A stretch of 64,000 bases of DNA from Sipunculus nudus (Eukaryota > Annelida > Sipuncula > Golfingiida > Sipunculidae): assembly GCA_026874595.1 (NCBI GenBank), contig CM049317.1:21584882-21648881 (forward strand), read 5' to 3'. The first letter of the stretch is position 1. Every line of letters begins with the position of its first letter. The notes under the pieces are model-generated. The model worked only from the letters and a program-made list of their open reading frames with translations, had not been told where the DNA came from and searched no databases. Of the stretch, positions 52,301 to 57,643 are shown piece by piece. The position numbers and the translations under genes were made by a program.

Positions 52301-53945
52301 TGAAAGCCGTGTAATGTTCATTTTTTATAGCAATCGTATCAGTCGAGTGGAAATACGACTCACCATGCATTGATACTACCCAATTTTTAGTGGTATCATA
52401 TATAACGAATGAAACATGAACTAAAATATCATTGTCCTATGTATATTTATATATATATATTTTTTTTTCAATTAAACATGTAAACAATCTAACTGACACA
52501 TGATCTTGATGCGATTTGGGATAGCTCTTCACTTCATATCATTTACTTCATTTACCAGTCGGTCAAAATGTTAACCAAACTGGCATGTCCAGGGTCCCGA
52601 GTTCACATTTAAATTTTAAATATTAGTCATTTTACCATGCATTTAGTGGAGCTTAAACTGCTTTAAAATTGATTAAAATTCATGTAAGCAATGCATGGAT
52701 GAGTAATAAACTGAGTGATCGTTAATAAGCTGAGTGTCTTCAGGTAAGCAATAATTAATGGTATGTATTCATAACATGGTAAACCCGCTCTTCAAAGGCT
52801 TTGTAATTACGTCGTCAAAGGATTAGCGGTCTTTGATAATTGTATAAACAACAACATAGGCATAACAAAGCCAGATAAACTGTGACGAAATCTTTGCTCG
52901 ACTGGCCATGGGACCAGATCAAGGGCTAATTTTGCCTATAAATCTACGTCGATTTCTGCAAATGATCACATTCTCAATACGTCCTACACGACTCAAGTTC
53001 AATACAATTACCGATCACGATCTACGATGGCAGCAGGAGAGTGTAAATATGTTCAATGTGTATAATGTGTTTTATTTGTTGTTAAGAAATACTTATTTTC
53101 TGTACCTTTGGGATTTTTAGTGCGATTGTTGAATTCTGTACAATAAAATGAAATTTGTGTACATGTACATGTAATCTTTTTTAAACATTATTGTAGAAAA
53201 TGTGTTAATATGTTTCTTTTTTTTATTTATTGTTCATAAATAAACTTATTTTCTATACCTATGTGTTTTTTATTACAATTGTTGAACCTTTATCTTTGTA
53301 CAATGATCATTACCTATCCCCCCCCCCAACTGCCCCCCCCCCCCCCATCTGTCCCTAACTCTCATGAAGGGACACCTGCAATGTAGGGACACTTTGGCGG
53401 TGTCCCAATGGTGTCCTCTCACGGCAGGTACTGCTGTATTTATATTTATATTGTCAATATGTGATCAATTCATGATATTTCGAATTCTGCTTAGTGCTAA
53501 ATATCAATTTTTCCCTATATTCAGAGAATAAGTGATGGCAAAAGTGTTTCAGAAATGGCTAAAGAAAATTCTGGTTGGCTAAAATTTTGACTAAAGATTT
53601 TTTTGGAAGCAGGGGAGCACTGAATTTGGAGCTGCTTGCCCCGAAGGTTTCTGACTTACAGCCATGGATGGCGGACAGCCACCCTTGGACGGCAATCAGA
53701 CGACGACGCGCCATCACATAATCTCACAGGTTCGCTAAAAAGAGTGTTTTGTCAGGCCTGTACTAATTGAGTATACAAACCTCCAGACTCCTGGTCTTCC
53801 ATCTCGTCTCCCCAGCTGACTGGCTTCGATGCCATAACGTAGCTGGTTCCCGGGGCTGATGAGCCGCCATTAGAATCATTGGCCAAGAATTCATTTAAGT
53901 TCAATGTCTTCCCCTTCTTTTTAGACTTCTGCTTCTTCTTATTCT
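11046..53945 (-). CDS. EIF4B: eIF4B gene, 15 coding exons, 5' end missing
   Basis: Encodes eukaryotic translation initiation factor 4B, a cytoplasmic RNA-binding protein that in other animals stimulates the eIF4A helicase and promotes ribosome recruitment to mRNA. The exons join in compatible phase throughout: 53781-53945, 49675-49874, 48571-48678, 47463-47520, 46428-46508, 43472-43954, 40570-40609, 39995-40020, 39286-39502, 26305-26417, 25532-25749, 21567-21801, 19403-19508, 13091-13169 and 11046-11102. This gives 728 visible residues plus a stop, longer than the roughly 611 of human eIF4B. Order of parts: Lys-rich start with the SKPVSWGDE box, RRM (about 98-175), DRYG region (205-380), [17 protein letters not shown] block, two PPKENxW exons, RGG-like exon and acidic tail. 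The exon with the start codon was not found. Recognition rests on remembered similarity to animal eIF4B, not on a search. Confidence 0.95.
11466..12804 (+). mobile_element. Second copy of the pearl-like element (by segmental duplication)
   Basis: Identical to 6737-8075 at a 4729-base offset. It was copied with the 4.7-kb block, not by transposition. Confidence 0.85.
13091..13169 (-). CDS. EIF4B: eIF4B exon 14 (copy proximal to the gene body)
   Basis: Residues 684-710: [18 protein letters not shown], then PKFEQKVDK. It has 27 codons, acceptor aattttccag and donor AAG|gtaggt. It lies at the gene-proximal end of the second (8536-13264) copy of the tandem duplication, so an identical exon recurs at 8362-8440. 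Confidence 0.9.
13298..13352. repeat. (TA)n microsatellite
   Basis: A nearly pure TA tract, with one TG interruption, directly after the segmental duplication boundary. Confidence 0.95.
13440..13806 (+). repeat. Dispersed repeat V, copy 1
   Basis: Contains 'atgtcccctgcatcagcctcttgttgtcccctgc' and 'aatctgaatgaaatcagataatatttaggaaagtta'. The same sequence recurs at 47692-48066. It lies just past the segmental duplication and a (TA)n tract. Confidence 0.75.
14246..16893 (+). mobile_element. Family X element 2, apparently complete
   Basis: The left end AAACAAGGGACCTATGGGTC then GACGCTCAGCTG. Two internal units of roughly 680 bp (starting near 15560 and 16240) each contain 'ggcaaaatttaaggta'. 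The end has (GGAC)n at 16797-16840, then a stem-loop CTCAGATGACT...AGTCAGCTGAG at 16863-16887, followed by CTAAAA. No coding capacity is seen; short open frames here are AT-rich noise. Confidence 0.8.
16927..19066 (+). mobile_element. Family X element 3, with a MITE inserted
   Basis: Starts TAAACAAAGGACCTGTCAGT (a diverged left end) and ends atcagatgacttatagttaactgag then CTAAAA (19059-19066). Its body aligns with elements 1 and 2 (gtgccacagttaaagctggg near 17490; gaacaaagtcgtagtgacc near 18875). The alignment is broken at 18399-18861 by a separate insertion. Confidence 0.75.
18399..18861. mobile_element. 463-bp MITE-like insertion in family X element 3
   Basis: Compared with elements 1 and 2, the sequence ...ttacttaa|tttctcaaagg is split here. 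The insert begins AGGGGCCCAATCA and ends TGAATGGGCACTT, an imperfect inverted repeat around GCCCA. Flanks read TTAA (18395-18398) and TCAA (18862-18865), compatible with a mutated TTAA target duplication. The superfamily is not determined. Confidence 0.6.
19403..19508 (-). CDS. EIF4B: eIF4B exon 13 (RGG-like exon)
   Basis: Residues 649-683: [18 protein letters not shown], then [19 protein letters not shown] and RGG repeats of this kind are typical nonspecific RNA-binding and arginine-methylation segments. I do not recall such a block in human eIF4B. The acceptor is tttatag and the donor is CA|gtaagt. Confidence 0.9.
19510..21566. other. Intron between eIF4B exons 12 and 13
   Basis: About 2 kb with no exon recognised. 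It contains only the 20813-21022 minisatellite and AT-rich unique-looking sequence. Confidence 0.6.
20813..21022. repeat. Minisatellite of ~33-bp units
   Basis: Five to six units of the type cttttgccataaaaaaattgcagtactttg. It creates spurious open frames on both strands. No gene is supported here. Confidence 0.85.
21567..21801 (-). CDS. EIF4B: eIF4B exon 12 (second PPKENxW exon)
   Basis: Residues 571-648: [15 protein letters not shown], then [17 protein letters not shown], a charged stretch, and [12 protein letters not shown] at the end. It repeats the core motif of the preceding exon and looks like an internal duplication. The frame stays open beyond both splice sites, but the flanking residues are intronic. 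The acceptor is aatttcag and the donor is G|gtatcg. Confidence 0.93.
22197..22940 (+). mobile_element. Family X element 4 (0.74 kb)
   Basis: The left end is AAACAAGTGACCCATGAGTC, then GACGCTCAGCTGAC. The right end is CTCAGATGACTCTCAGTCAGCTGA, then TGTAAAAA. A degenerate acagacggactgac microsatellite precedes the end. It is a short member without the 680-bp unit. Confidence 0.78.
22945..25531. other. Intron between eIF4B exons 11 and 12, remainder
   Basis: A 20-base poly-C (23904-23923), the CGGATCCAG MITE, a poly-C near 24713, and at 25190-25340 a GC-richer block whose minus strand has a tRNA-like box (ggcacccgggtttgatcc), possibly a SINE remnant. No coding exon is supported. Confidence 0.45.
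24293..24490. mobile_element. CGGATCCAG-type MITE, copy 3
   Basis: An independent member: CAGGGGCGGATTTAGGATTT at the left, CCTGGATCCGCTTCTGG at the right. It keeps the 'ggaggacttatgaaaatcctaaaaaaa' and 'ggtcc.gaccccct' internal structure of copies 1 and 2. Confidence 0.72.
25532..25749 (-). CDS. EIF4B: eIF4B exon 11 (first PPKENxW exon)
   Basis: Residues 498-570: [17 protein letters not shown], an acidic [12 protein letters not shown] run, then [17 protein letters not shown]. This is the counterpart of the [15 protein letters not shown] motif of vertebrate eIF4B. The acceptor is tttttgcag, and the donor GAA|gtaagg leaves phase 0. Confidence 0.94.
26305..26417 (-). CDS. EIF4B: eIF4B exon 10 (Arg/Ser/Glu-rich)
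   Basis: Residues 460-497: [34 protein letters not shown]. It corresponds to the Ser/Arg-rich stretch of vertebrate eIF4B that carries growth-factor-regulated phosphosites. RERKLSSSS resembles a basophilic-kinase site, but regulation here is only inferred. The acceptor is ctgcag and the donor is G|gtatgt. The alternative acceptor a few bases inside would give an early stop, which decides this start. Confidence 0.88.
27545..28853 (-). pseudogene. Retrotransposon ORF2, 3' part: RT with FADD and C-terminal domain
   Basis: Continues ORF2 exactly where 35273 stops, once one ATAA copy is discounted. It has one early stop (TGA where CGA is expected), then [13 protein letters not shown], the catalytic LFADDTMLY (about 28663-28692), the thumb region [16 protein letters not shown] and [13 protein letters not shown], and a Cys/His-containing tail ([17 protein letters not shown]) ending at 27545. 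Frameshifts lie near 28540 and 28300. Confidence 0.88.
28866..29271 (+). repeat. Left subterminal 17-mer cluster of element A
   Basis: TGTGACGGACGTTACAT at 28866-28882 and 29044-29060, and variants TGTGACGGATGTTACG (29241-29256) and CGTGACAGACGTTACAT (29255-29271) overlapping by two bases. All are in the plus orientation. The first begins 12 bases inside the transposon end. Confidence 0.92.
29320..29816. repeat. 267-bp imperfect tandem duplication inside element A
   Basis: GTTTAAGCACACTTGTTGATGACTGCAG begins one unit at about 29320 and again at 29586 (first 20 bases GTTTAAGCACACTTGTTGAT). Both units continue through TTTAATACAGTAAAAAACAC-like sequence to a shared ATTCAAACC end. (TA)n expansion marks the second unit. 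Confidence 0.8.
29850..31036. mobile_element. Nested pearl-like fragment in element A
   Basis: Begins AACTAGATGACCATAGGTCG (a short hairpin, GACC-ATA-GGTC) and holds 'tgacatttgacctttgaccc' type modules twice (30015 and 30865). It ends in degenerate gacagacaaacagaacgg. It is flanked by a direct repeat AACATCTTAAACCTAGTTCA at about 29567 and 31042. Confidence 0.55.
31069..33102 (-). pseudogene. DDE/D-like transposase of element A, degenerate
   Basis: Starts at ATG 33102, just after a ctttacag splice acceptor, with [20 protein letters not shown] and a highly basic region. Then come [33 protein letters not shown] and a Cys-rich stretch ([19 protein letters not shown]). The core frame at 31633-32142 has three candidate metal-binding aspartates: D45 in VDFSENY, D121 in [11 protein letters not shown] and D162 in [12 protein letters not shown]. 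After a TGA near 31640 the frame continues, shifts near 31440 and ends with a Tudor/chromo-like segment ([18 protein letters not shown]). At least five frameshifts and one stop make it inactive. I recognise the family as a recurrent uncharacterised metazoan protein, but no name can be supported. Confidence 0.8.
33690..34382 (+). mobile_element. Family X element 5, nested in transposon A
   Basis: The left end contains aacccatgggtcatgacaatgagctga. Two similar internal units each hold a poly-G tract (33949-33962 and 34187-34204) followed by 'agcccctatagcttgg'. It ends with cggacggcctgacggaagg and the stem-loop CTCAGATGACT/AGTCAGCTGAG at 34353-34377. Confidence 0.75.
34682..34910 (+). repeat. Right subterminal 17-mer cluster of element A
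   Basis: The same motif as at the left end: 34713-34729 (CGTGACGGACGTTACAT), 34729-34744 (TGTGACGGACATTACA, sharing one base with the previous copy), 34894-34910 (exact) and a weaker copy at 34682-34697. All are in the same orientation as the left cluster, so they are direct rather than inverted across the element. Confidence 0.9.
35273..37445 (-). pseudogene. Retrotransposon ORF2, 5' part: 2A-like, APE endonuclease, RT start
   Basis: An open frame of about 724 codons from ATG at 37445. Residues 111-119 are GDIETNPGP, a 2A-like ribosome-skipping motif. The AP-endonuclease domain follows: [15 protein letters not shown] (catalytic Glu), [18 protein letters not shown] and SDHNAV. The reverse transcriptase begins with [18 protein letters not shown] and [10 protein letters not shown] (motif A Asp). 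The frame is cut at RWL by the DNA transposon ending at 35272, and the last residues of the open frame are encoded by that transposon's end. Confidence 0.93.
37680..38505 (-). pseudogene. Retrotransposon ORF1, frameshifted
   Basis: Likely start is [11 protein letters not shown] at 38505. An open frame continues upstream to 38664, but those residues look unrelated. A predicted coiled coil ([34 protein letters not shown]) is followed by an RRM-like core ([13 protein letters not shown]) and, in another frame, a C-terminal domain ([28 protein letters not shown]). This is the usual nucleic-acid chaperone layout of CR1/L2-type ORF1. The frame shifts near 38040. Confidence 0.82.
38650..39235. repeat. 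Decayed ~60-bp tandem units
   Basis: Units of the form 'tgtaaatttcaaatgtcatg...aggattttcatgtacatat' occur at about 38680, 38715, 38765 and 39180, with a poly-G and microsatellite-like insert between. They lie between the 5' side of the retrotransposon and exon 9. Confidence 0.6.
39286..39502 (-). CDS. EIF4B: eIF4B exon 9 (SIFGGAKP block)
   Basis: Residues 388-459. It codes for [17 protein letters not shown] and then [17 protein letters not shown], followed by a Glu/Arg-rich helix ([18 protein letters not shown]). [22 protein letters not shown] is one of the most conserved parts of animal eIF4B. The acceptor is gtcgtag and the donor is AG|gtgatt. The following 12.9-kb intron holds the nested retrotransposon and DNA transposon. 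Confidence 0.96.
39995..40020 (-). CDS. EIF4B: eIF4B exon 8 (26-base micro-exon)
   Basis: Only 26 bases, coding for FSDGPRQD with split codons at both ends. It is supported by the acceptor gttttacag, the donor A|gtaagt, and the fact that its phase bridges exons 7 and 9 exactly (AG+A, then A+GT). With no homologous string to compare, the call rests on phase and splice sites. Confidence 0.78.
40570..40609 (-). CDS. EIF4B: eIF4B exon 7 (40-base exon)
   Basis: Codes for [13 protein letters not shown] plus a split Arg codon. It matches the SGRRAFGSGYR segment that ends the vertebrate DRYG domain. The acceptor is ttttttccag and the donor is AG|gtacag. Confidence 0.9.
40850..42399. other. Intron between eIF4B exons 6 and 7, gene-poor part
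   Basis: No exon recognised. Around 41930-42180 an imperfect inverted structure ('ggtgtggttctcaggcaccgcccg' and 'gtgcctgagaaccataccttattttttttttggcc') encloses about 200 bases, like the ends of a small foldback element. Confidence 0.45.
41905..42195. mobile_element. Small foldback element
   Basis: The left arm 'ggccaaaaaaaataaaaggtgtggttctcaggcac' (about 41908-41940) is nearly the reverse complement of the right arm 'gtgcctgagaaccataccttattttttttttggcc' (about 42157-42191). The arms are about 34 bp with a spacer of about 215 bp. Flanks read ctaa/ctaa, a possible 4-bp target duplication. No coding capacity. Confidence 0.72.
42400..43342 (+). repeat. Tandem ~150-bp array with ACGG-type end
   Basis: About six diverged units containing 'gttgagttatcgcatgcaaaagaaaatc', 'ggccatattggaattc' and 'ggagccctcataggtaccaatcatccctgtgaatttggg'. 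It ends with gacggaaggacgggagtactg and a GC hairpin (gggcacccc...gcggggccc, about 43312-43338). It has the same overall plan as the pearl-like elements. It lies in the intron between eIF4B exons 6 and 7, close to exon 6. Confidence 0.72.
43472..43954 (-). CDS. EIF4B: eIF4B exon 6 (long DRYG repeat region)
   Basis: Residues 205-365, encoded by one 483-base exon. It is almost entirely Asp, Arg, Gly, Tyr and Phe in tandem 7-8-residue units of the type [16 protein letters not shown] and GDRDRYGG. In vertebrate eIF4B the DRYG domain supports self-association and eIF3 binding. This one is longer and more regular than the human version as I recall it, which fits expansion by unequal exchange. The tandem DNA also keeps another minus-strand frame open; that frame is a shadow. 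The acceptor is tttttcag and the donor is G|gtaaac. Confidence 0.95.
44429..45800 (+). mobile_element. Family Y element 2
   Basis: Begins CTAGATTATGGGTAGTCGAC and holds at least six diverged modules ('aatttcagaccaatacattgaaccactcctgagatatgagc', 'ggtggcaccacc'). The GGTGGCGCCACC core is largely decayed here, so this is an older copy. Confidence 0.72.
46428..46508 (-). CDS. EIF4B: eIF4B exon 5
   Basis: An 81-base exon coding for [20 protein letters not shown] and DDSGGRQ. It corresponds to the TDWRARP-like region after the RRM, and the D-W-R pattern is kept. The acceptor is tttaatcag and the donor is G|gtacgc. The phase joins exon 4 and exon 6. Confidence 0.9.
46990..47440 (+). pseudogene. 3' fragment of another non-LTR retrotransposon
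   Basis: Translates, with one frameshift at about 47050, as [20 protein letters not shown] then [20 protein letters not shown] and [11 protein letters not shown], then stop. This resembles the extreme C-terminus of RT proteins from vertebrate- and mollusc-type non-LTR elements. It ends with a short atctt-rich tail near 47430. Only the last 150 or so codons are present. Confidence 0.5.
47463..47520 (-). CDS. EIF4B: eIF4B exon 4 (end of RRM)
   Basis: A 58-base exon coding for [20 protein letters not shown]. This is the last beta strand of the RRM; IKVDLA corresponds to the IRVDVA of vertebrate eIF4B. The acceptor is ttcatag and the donor is G|gtgagt, leaving phase 1. Confidence 0.93.
47692..48066 (+). 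repeat. Dispersed repeat V, copy 2
   Basis: Matches 13440-13806 along its length (tgtcccctgc motifs, 'gttgtgaattgggaa', 'taatatttaggaaagttat', 'cagacaaacccaaatcaatgtcccccattc'). It ends at a poly-G tract next to the 210-bp tandem duplication. Confidence 0.75.
48066..48480. repeat. 210-bp tandem duplication beside eIF4B exon 3
   Basis: The two units (about 48066-48268 and 48276-48477) each start with poly-G then GAGAGTGACTTG and run through 'caggcctc...aactaacttattcacagtatctgttccacagaac' to 'tacactggcttcaaaca'. They differ at a handful of bases. The copy junction coincides with the poly-G. Confidence 0.9.
48571..48678 (-). CDS. EIF4B: eIF4B exon 3 (second half of RRM, RNP1)
   Basis: Residues 123-158, exactly 36 codons. 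RNP1 is KGFGYAEF (about 136-143), which fits the (K/R)G(F/Y)(G/A)(F/Y)xx(F/Y) consensus. The acceptor is gttacag and the donor is GGG|gtaatt. A 210-bp tandem duplication lies in the next intron, 94 bases downstream of the donor. Confidence 0.96.
48720..49650. other. GC-richer intronic block, possible repeat
   Basis: Between exons 2 and 3. It is distinctly richer in C and G than its surroundings, and the minus strand has a B-box-like GGTTCGAGTTCGG at about 49498-49510. Open frames here lack recognisable domains. It may be an old retroposed or SINE-type sequence. Confidence 0.35.
49675..49874 (-). CDS. EIF4B: eIF4B exon 2 (linker and first half of RRM)
   Basis: Residues 56-122. It contains the [15 protein letters not shown] linker, which is highly conserved in eIF4B, followed by the start of the RNA recognition motif with RNP2 (AFLGNLPF, around residue 101) and the helix [11 protein letters not shown]. 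The acceptor is ttcatcag and the donor is ACA|gtaagt. The RRM is interrupted by the intron after FFRNLT. Confidence 0.96.
50150..50470 (+). mobile_element. Family Z fragment
   Basis: Shares 'gatgatgatagctccagcc', 'tcctgtaactcggtcaaaatcac' and 'ggacaatttggctgg' with 61225-62273. No right end is adjacent. A matching right end (catcacataatctcacaggttcgctaaaaa) lies apart at about 53712-53741, perhaps separated by later insertions. Confidence 0.6.
51008..51890 (+). mobile_element. Family Y element 3
   Basis: Begins CTAGAATACGGGTAGTCGAC with the exact hairpin GTAGTCG-ACAAG-CGACTAC. Two to three modules follow with GGTGGCGCCACC at about 51420 and 51570. The end holds 'ggaaaggtcaaaggtcaagg' and 'cacttagtgaatcattcacgg'. 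Confidence 0.75.
51891..53079. other. Intron sequence without recognised repeats
   Basis: Between exons 1 and 2. A 70-codon frame at 52908-53120 has no recognisable motif and overlaps the start of the imperfect duplication. Nothing else was seen. Confidence 0.4.
53080..53305. repeat. Imperfect ~145-bp duplication
   Basis: 'gttaagaaatacttattttctgtacctttgggatttttagtgcgattgttgaa' (53080 on) is echoed by 'gttcataaataaacttattttctatacctatgtgttttttattacaattgttgaa' (53232 on). A polyadenylation-like acaataaaatg is at about 53140. I cannot tell whether this was once a transcript end. Confidence 0.55.
53781..53945 (-). CDS. EIF4B: eIF4B visible exon 1 (N-terminal, SKPVSW box)
   Basis: Residues 1-55. 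The exon opens with a Lys-rich stretch, then [12 protein letters not shown] and [12 protein letters not shown], matching the KGKTxxLxxFLA and SKPVSWADE boxes of animal eIF4B. A pyrimidine-rich acceptor ending in acag lies just above 53945, and the donor is G|gtttgt at 53781. The first codon is split (two bases here), so at least one more coding exon with the ATG must lie upstream in transcription. I did not find it. Confidence 0.93.
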
Positions 53946-54005
53946 CTGTAAATATACAACAGAATGAAAAGAAAATATTAAACATTATGGTTTTGCATTT
54001 CACTG

Positions 54006-55576
54006 TTTGTTTCGGAGATGCAAAATGTGAATCTGTATTTATTAATGGGACATAATCAGGAGCAATATTATGCCTATTCTTTCACACTATCAGTCAATAT
54101 TTGCTAATACATAAGTTTCCAGCAAAAACATCCCAGCACACAGTCTAAGTACCTCACTTCAGCTGTTTAACACCTTGTTATGGCTCTGTGTGTTGGTCAA
54201 CACAGTCCACCATAACAAGGCTGAATGACCAGAGGTTCGATCTTGATCCGCAACAGGCGGTGTTTCAGTCAGCGGGAACATTGTATTTCATTTTTGGGCC
54301 AAGTCAGTCAGGGCATCTCCTGATTTACACATGTTGTGTCATGCTATAGATGTTTATGTTGACAACTGTGTTTGCGCCCAGGCCACTGTTTTTAACACTA
54401 GTTTACAGGAGTAAGCAAACAGTTTCAAGGCAATATTTTTGCAGGTACAGATTTATTTTAAAGAGAAGAAGCTATTTTTCGTGTTAATTCAACATGCTTT
54501 ATATGTGCTTGGGCCCATTTAATACCACCATTCATACTGTAGCTTAACTGTGTGTGTTTTCCTGTGAGTTCAGCAGCTATCCAGGTCTCCCCCAGATTTT
54601 TGTAGCCAAATGGGCAAGGATCATTCAATCATCTATTTAAGTCTATAGTAAACCATTGCCCAACTATAATCATAACCACAGCAATGATACTCAATTTGAA
54701 TCAGACAATTCTTGACCTAAAACATTATGTAAAAATTTGCAAACTACACAGAACTGCCAACTCCTGCAGCTTTGTGACATACTAATAATGCAAATATCAG
54801 CCAACCCACTGGACTGTTTAAAGAGACCATCAGTATGAGCAAATATCAAGGTTCCCGACTCTGTTTTGGCTATAAAGTAACGGAACGAGACTTTTCATAT
54901 GCAGGATTCATATACATAAAGGCTAACAAAACTTCAAGAACTTTTACATTATAATATATTTACACCAATTAGGTTAAAAAAGACTTAGTGTGCATGGTTA
55001 CAAATTTGCAATGAACATCAATGAGCAGGCAAACCAATTTAAAACATACAAATTCATATTTTTTTTAGTTTGGTGAATGTGTCAGGTATGTATGTTACAT
55101 TCTGGTCAAACCAATTTTCCAGGACAATAATTAAATTTAAAAAACACCACTTTCCAGGAATTCAAAGACACATGGTCAAGAATGTATTGCAGTGGTCCTG
55201 CATAAGGTTGCATTCATACTGTGTGTATGCTACGAATGATGAATTTACACAATAGTATACATGTGAGCTCACAACCCAAACTGAAACACCTTTTCCATGG
55301 ACACAGGTCATTTCCTGTATCTCCTGCAAGCTGCCTGCGTCCTGTAACCTGTGGGAGCCATGCTTGTGTTCATGTGGTCATAAATTCAACAAACATGCCA
55401 AGGGGTTTACCTATGTGCTGGGTTAAAATGGAACTTTTCTTTCCCCATGTTTGGTATTATTAGAAAGTACACAAAAATGCTAACTATTGGTCTGGTTTAT
55501 GTTTATTGACAGTGTACGTGTTAGCCATGAAGCTTTGTCACAAATGACAAAAATATTTGCATCATCATAAGGCCTT
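54006..55576. other. Gene-poor stretch upstream of visible exon 1
   Basis: No exon recognised. A tRNA-like B-box (gaggttcgatc, about 54232) within 'aaggctgaatgaccagaggttcgatcttgatccg' suggests a decayed SINE at roughly 54170-54310. The remainder is AT-rich without visible structure. Confidence 0.4.
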
Positions 55577-55580
55577 ATAA

Positions 55581-57639
55581 GGGCCAATTGCGATATTTCT
55601 GTACATTTATGTCCCACCCGTAACACCAACATTTATTGTAATAGAAATCTTAATTATTTATCTTTTATGCATGTACATAAGCTGGTATACTTATCTCAGA
55701 AATCTCCCAGCTCCCACTTTCCTCCATGGTTAGATAATGATAAATCAGTATTACAAAGTGATCATAATCTGTCCCACCCGTAACACACACAGTGTTCCAC
55801 CTTGCTGGTCCCAGGTTTTACTTGATGGGAACTTTTTTTCAACTTGCATGTACCTGAGGCAATGAGACACCTGATAGGTAGAATAAGTTCAATCCAATAG
55901 TCTTACTATTAAATATTTTAAGATAAAAAGTGTTACGGGTGGGACATATTTGATAGAAATGTGGTTTTAATTAATATTAACATCAAATTTATACACTAAT
56001 AAGACAATAAAACAAGTCACAAACCTTAAATATGCCATGGACTATTGAAAATCAAGGCACAGTGTATTTCTTTTTAGAATTTAAAATGAGTAATTTGTCA
56101 AATTTGCCAAAAGAATGTCTATGGAGGACCGTTACGGGTGGGACAAAGGCTGGTAATGCTATTTACTTTTACAACAGTTATGTTTTAATATTCCTCTTTA
56201 TTGATCAATTTTATGGTGAGAAAATGCTATAAAATAATCTGCACAGTCATTCTGATAATTCTGATGAAAATTTGCAGCAGTTAATTTAAAAAAAATAATC
56301 CTGTATGGCTACTCTTTCAAATAATTGCTTAAGATATGCTTATTAGTACAGTCCATGAAGCACTGTAAAAGTACAGTAAATGTAAAATAAATGTGCTCAT
56401 GTTTTCCCAACCTTTCAATTTTGCCAGTTTCTTTTTGAAATCCATACCATTATTGTTACCATTATTGACCAGACCTGCCTTTAATGTCACCTTTCAATAT
56501 ATATATATCTTTATCAACTAATTTACTAAAACATCTGTCATTTTATGCAGTTTCCCTTTATTATTTGCTTATATTTTAAATGATTTAAATAATATATAAT
56601 GTTGAAAACATAATAAATAAAATTAAATCCAGATTAATCCAGGGAAAGAAAATTTTTGGCATTAAATTTAAATAAATAACAATATGATAAATTGCTTTCC
56701 TGAAAATCCTAATTATTAACCAAAGAAGGCCTAAAAAGTATATTAAAACATATAATAAAAGTATAGTATTACCTTTAAAACGAGTCGAAGAAGATACCAT
56801 CAAAGTTAACATGAAAGGGGTTGTTCAATCTTATTTAATCTGCAGCAAGCTATATTCTTTGCCTTGTTACGGGTGGGACAATGTTACGGGTGGGACACGT
56901 TACGGGTGGGACAAAATGATGTATCTTTGATATGCTGTACAATAAATTCAAAGGACAGGCATACAGATTAGGCATGACAAAACCGTTCAGGTTTGAGCTT
57001 TTCTGTATAAAGGTTTAAGGTTTATCTTGTCTCTAATTTTACACTGCTATTCCACTGTTACGGGTGGGACAGTTATGATTGACAATACCAACCTTTTTGG
57101 ATGAAACACTTGATTCTGATTTGTTAGAGTTACATGTACCCCAGACACATATGAAATATTAATCTCACTTCTATTCTGGTCAGTGTAACACAAAATGCAG
57201 TTCTTGGTTAATAATCATGACAATTGCAGCACTACCTGTTACGGGTGGGACAAAAAAAATATTTTTTTTTGACCAAGACATCATAATAGGTACCAAAATC
57301 CAAGTTTTGGATTTCTGTATCCAAGTTACCTCTTCATGTAAACTTTCAACCCTACTACACTTTTTAAATTCATTCAGCAGCATATATGCAGTTGATTATT
57401 AAGGTCTGCATGGTCATAAATCTTATCGGTTTAAATGTGGACATGTTACGGGTGGGACAAATTGGCCCATAATTTGCTGCAAATGGATAGAAACATCTTT
57501 TCTGTCACACTAAAAAGTGATGGATGTTAATGTCTGCATCATCTGTGATATTCTTAATTAGTAACTGCCTGACTAACAGCCTTATTTTTCTTTCTTTAAC
57601 CTCAAACACTGCCATGTACAGATTTAGCGCAATTGGCCC
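55581..57639. mobile_element. Element B: 2.06-kb non-coding DNA transposon, ATAA duplication
   Basis: A 12-bp perfect inverted repeat (GGGCCAATTGCG at 55581-55592, its complement at 57628-57639) flanked by ATAA on both sides (55577-55580 and 57640-57643). It has no coding potential. It contains ten copies of a 16-bp motif. The ends and target duplication match element A in kind (GGGC(C)AATT, ATAA), so it is probably a non-autonomous relative. An internal aattggcccataa near 57462-57474 looks like an extra copy of the right end. Confidence 0.92.
55610..57459. repeat. Ten copies of TGTTACGGGTGGGACA in element B
   Basis: Minus orientation: 55610-55625 and 55770-55785. Plus orientation: 55931-55946, 56130-56145, 56865-56880, 56882-56897, 56898-56913, 57056-57071, 57237-57252 and 57444-57459. 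Two have C as first base, the rest are identical. Three are packed within 49 bases at 56865-56913. The surrounding sequence is not repeated, so the motif has been conserved or homogenised on its own. Confidence 0.95.
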
Positions 57640-57643
57640 ATAA

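Noticed and set aside
54225-54245. tRNA gene suggested by the ggttcgatc box
   Set aside because: No A-box at the right spacing and no cloverleaf could be drawn; at most a SINE remnant.
57462-57474. Right end of element B at 57474 rather than 57639
   Set aside because: The internal aattggccc followed by ataa lacks the extended 12-bp match (GCG) to the left end, which 57628-57639 has.
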